NCBI GenBank assembly: GCA_963777325.1
Contig: CAVZQE010000022.1
Span: 310,001 to 374,000, forward strand
Source of the DNA: JAFAXA01 sp963777325
GTDB lineage: Bacteria > Pseudomonadota > Alphaproteobacteria > Acetobacterales > Acetobacteraceae
DNA: 64,000 bases
Reading direction: 5' to 3'
Position 1 is the first letter of the stretch. Every line of letters starts with the position of its first letter. The notes beneath the pieces are model-generated. The model had not been told where the DNA came from and ran no database searches. It worked only from the letters and a program-made list of their open reading frames with translations. The translations under genes were made by a program, and so were the position numbers. This document shows, piece by piece, positions 61,944-64,000 of the stretch.

Positions 61944-62017
61944 TTTGCCTACAAGTCGAAACTCCAGGAATCCGCCGCCGGTCGTAGCTTGGTCTCCCAC
62001 AACAGGAAGTGCTTGCC

Positions 62018-62365
62018 ATGCGTCTCTTCGCTCCACTCCTCGCTTTCCCGCTGATCGCCTTTGCGGCGCAGGCGCAGAATGCGGCTCCGGCCGGCACGAC
62101 GCCGCCGACGGCGCCGCCCGCCGCGAGCACGACGGCTCCCGCGCAGCCGCATCACGCCGTCCGCATGAGCATGCAGCAGCGCTTCGACGCCGCTAACACG
62201 AGCCATGACGGCAAGCTGACCATGGAGCAGGCTCAGGCCGGAATGCCGCGCGTCGCGCACCATTTCAGCGCGATCGACAAGGACAACAAGGGCTACGTCA
62301 CGCTCGAAGACATCCACGCCTACAATTCCGCCCAGCACAAGGCGCACCAGCACCACGCGAGCTGA
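62018..62365 (+). CDS. Exported EF-hand domain protein
   Basis: A 115-residue protein with a signal peptide (LFAPLLAFPLIAFAAQAQ), a Pro/Ala/Thr-rich linker, and a pair of EF-hand calcium loops. The first is DAANTSHDGKLT followed by a helix, close to the D-x-N-x-D-G pattern, and the second is DKDNKGYVTLED. The tail is histidine-rich (QHKAHQHHAS). It probably binds calcium in the periplasm; no enzymatic role is implied. AGGAAG precedes the ATG at 62018; an ATG nine bases upstream is also possible. Confidence 0.85.
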   Translation: MRLFAPLLAFPLIAFAAQAQNAAPAGTTPPTAPPAASTTAPAQPHHAVRMSMQQRFDAANTSHDGKLTMEQAQAGMPRVAHHFSAIDKDNKGYVTLEDIHAYNSAQHKAHQHHAS

Positions 62366-62377
62366 ACGGCTTCAACG

Positions 62378-62404
62378 GCCCTCTCCCGCCAACCGGGGGA
62401 GGGC
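62378..62404. terminator. Long GC-rich hairpin between convergent genes
   Basis: Bases 62378-62388 pair with 62394-62404 as an 11-bp stem with one G-T pair and a 5-base loop. There is no T tract on either side. It lies between the ends of the EF-hand gene and the convergent methyltransferase/glycosyltransferase gene, so it is a probable bidirectional terminator, or one copy of a dispersed hairpin repeat of the kind common in such genomes. Confidence 0.6.
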
Positions 62405-62442
62405 GGCAGCCCACAGCGGCCCGCGATAAGCACGCGCTACCA

Positions 62443-63998
62443 TCATGAGCCGGTGCCGTCAGGAAACTGCTGGAAGGTCGGCTCTCTCTCATACCGTGTT
62501 ATCTGGTCTGGATCGGCCTCGTTCCGCATGTAGAAGCTGTCCTGCGCGTGGCTGCGGTAGAACTGCTCCTCCACGGGAGGCAATCCGACGTCCTTGTACC
62601 AGGGCAGATGGCGGCACGTGAACCGCCCCGCGACGCGCACGGCGTTTAGAGGATCGTCCGTGCTGAAAAAGCGCTTGTTGTAAAGCGCGAAGCTCGTATC
62701 GACAGGAGCCTTGAAAACCGGATCTCCTCCGGGCGAGCTGCCGAGCGGCTCTCGCCAGAACTGATCCTCCCATTCCCAGATCTTGTAGTGCCGGTCTCCG
62801 ATCCGAAAGGCGTCCTCTCGCATGATTGTGCGGTCCGCGATGTCGATGGCGAGGCCCGCTTTCCCAACCGAATGCTGCTCGGTAAGCGCCGCGAGCTGCG
62901 CGAGGAAGTCCGGCGGCATCTCAGGTTGAAGGCCAGATCGGGATCGGTGATGCAGAAAAACTGCGGCAGCAGGGCAAGCTGGGCCGGATCGAGGAATGTG
63001 TCGCGTGGACCCTTGTTCTCGGCCTGAGCGATGACGGTGACGCCTGGACCCGGCGCGGCCAGGTATTCGCGCATCGGCGGATACGTGGACGCGTTGTCCA
63101 CCAGGAACAGCCGTTGCAGGCCGAGCGCTCTCAGCTGCTCCACCATGCCGCGCGTATAAGTGACCGCGTTGAAGCAGGGAATGATGACCGGAATGTCGCT
63201 CCCCAGCGCGGCCCCGAGCGAGAGATAGGTCCGGAGCGCGAGACCGACCTCGTTCCCTCGCGGTTCCTCGCCAGCTCCGGCCTCCGGGACGCCGCGCGGT
63301 CGGAGCGGGCCGCGACAATCGAACAGCCGCGGCAGGATCTGGCCGAGAGCATCCTGATGCACGAACAGGATGTTGAACTGCTTGTCGCCGTACTCACGGT
63401 CGCGCGCCAGCGGCAGGAACCCGGCGCGAATGAGCCGCGTGACAACGGCCCCGCAGTCCGCCTGGTCCTGCCAGAAGTCAAAGCCTTCGGTCTCGAGCAA
63501 GATCACTCGGGTCCGGGAGAGCAGGCCCTTGCCTCCAGCCAGAACACGATCAGCCGCGCCCTCGACATCAATCCAAAGAAACGCCGTGCGGTCGCGCCAG
63601 TCCCGTACATGCGTGCTTACAAATGCATCGAGTGTCGTCGCCTGCACCTCGAACTCCGCATAGGTCGCGTCCTCGTTGCGCCGGAGGAGAGAGGTCTTGC
63701 CGGTATCCTCCCCCTCGGTGATGGAGGCCGGGACCACCTCTCCGCCCACATAGGCGCGCGACAGCGTGAGCGGGGCATAGACGACAGTGCGGCCCACGTG
63801 GTCACCGACTGCAAGATTCCAGAACCGGACTCCATGTTGCTCCAGCCTCGCCCGGTTCTTCGCATAAATCTGCGGGTTGGCCTCGAAGGCATGCACTGGG
63901 CAGGCTGGCGCGGCCTCGCGCACGGCGACCGACGCGGAACCATCATTGGCGCCCACATCCAGGAACAGGCTGGGCCGCATGGTGCTGAACAGACTCAA
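62443..63998 (-). pseudogene. FkbM methyltransferase - glycosyltransferase fusion, one frameshift, possibly cut by window edge
   Basis: Two frames together encode a protein of at least 518 residues. The N-terminal 230 residues are an FkbM-family SAM methyltransferase: PSLFLDVGANDGSASVAV is the SAM motif, and RTAFLWIDVEGAADRVLAGG the central motif. From about residue 245 a glycosyltransferase-like domain begins SDIPVIIPCFNAVTYTRGMV, with FLVDNASTYPPM and FFCITDPDLAFN, a D-x-D-like metal site. At about 62930 the frame changes (one base lost) into PEMPPDFLAQLAALTEQHS and runs to the stop. The first ATG is two bases from the window end, so the true start may lie outside. The role is probably surface glycan or O-methylated sugar synthesis, an inference from the domains. 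Confidence 0.75.
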
Positions 63999-64000
63999 GA

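Overview
The window is high-GC DNA from an alphaproteobacterium, most likely from the Acetobacteraceae/Rhodospirillales side of the class (inference). Lineage clues are a TrcR/DUF1013 regulator, a DUF1192 protein, a petP-petR-like MarR/OmpR pair, an EcfG-type GGAAC-N16-CGTT promoter, a ROSE RNA thermometer on hsp20, the uracil-degrading urc1-urc4-upp set, and XdhC proteins beside a fused molybdopterin-binding/nucleotidyltransferase protein. Genes are tightly packed, with many 4-bp stop/start overlaps. I saw no tRNA, rRNA, CRISPR array, prophage or transposase.

Layout. 0-9.4 kb: end of rpmE, heat-inducible hsp20, a uracil uptake and degradation locus (uraA, urc1, urc4, upp) interrupted by a parDE toxin-antitoxin pair, trcR, two small DUF465 proteins and purEK. 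9.4-16.6 kb: a lipoprotein, an AidB-type acyl-CoA dehydrogenase and an AsmA protein (each with one frameshift), then djlA-like, amidase and glutathione peroxidase genes. 16.7-24.1 kb: a chagasin-type inhibitor tail-to-tail with a papain-like protease, a CHAP protein, small envelope genes, molybdenum-cofactor maturation genes, lolA and a KGG stress protein. 24.1-32.1 kb: petR-petP, ilvE, then one restriction-modification gene sitting as a small island between ilvE and glgX, bounded by a perfect 26-bp direct repeat carrying the 3' ends of both genes. 32.2-37.4 kb: DUF423, proline iminopeptidase, rsmI, lpoA-like and fumC.

37.4-54.6 kb is a catabolic and transport region. A branched-chain-amino-acid-type ABC operon with a fused LivG-LivF ATPase diverges from a sugar ABC operon (periplasmic binding protein, ATPase, permease). 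The sugar operon continues into an aldo/keto reductase, a lactonase-type amidohydrolase and a FucU mutarotase, which together suggest oxidation of L-fucose or a similar sugar to its aldonate. An inositol-dehydrogenase-like gene, a GFA protein, three MFS transporters and a pyrone-dicarboxylate-lactonase-like hydrolase follow. 54.7-64 kb: an FAD oxidoreductase with a stand-alone LigD polymerase domain, a chalcone-isomerase-like protein, a fitA antitoxin beside a deleted fitB toxin, then acyl-CoA synthetase, DUF29 and threonine aldolase genes broken by 16 inferred indels within about 2.5 kb. An EF-hand protein and an FkbM methyltransferase/glycosyltransferase fusion that reaches the window edge complete the region.

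No wholly new system is evident. The best leads are the restriction-modification island and its gene-restoring 26-bp repeat, the inhibitor/protease pair, the ROSE thermometer, the uracil locus, and two genes (parE and the aldo/keto reductase) that appear to start at ATT and ATA. The indel-dense patch looks like sequence error rather than gene decay.
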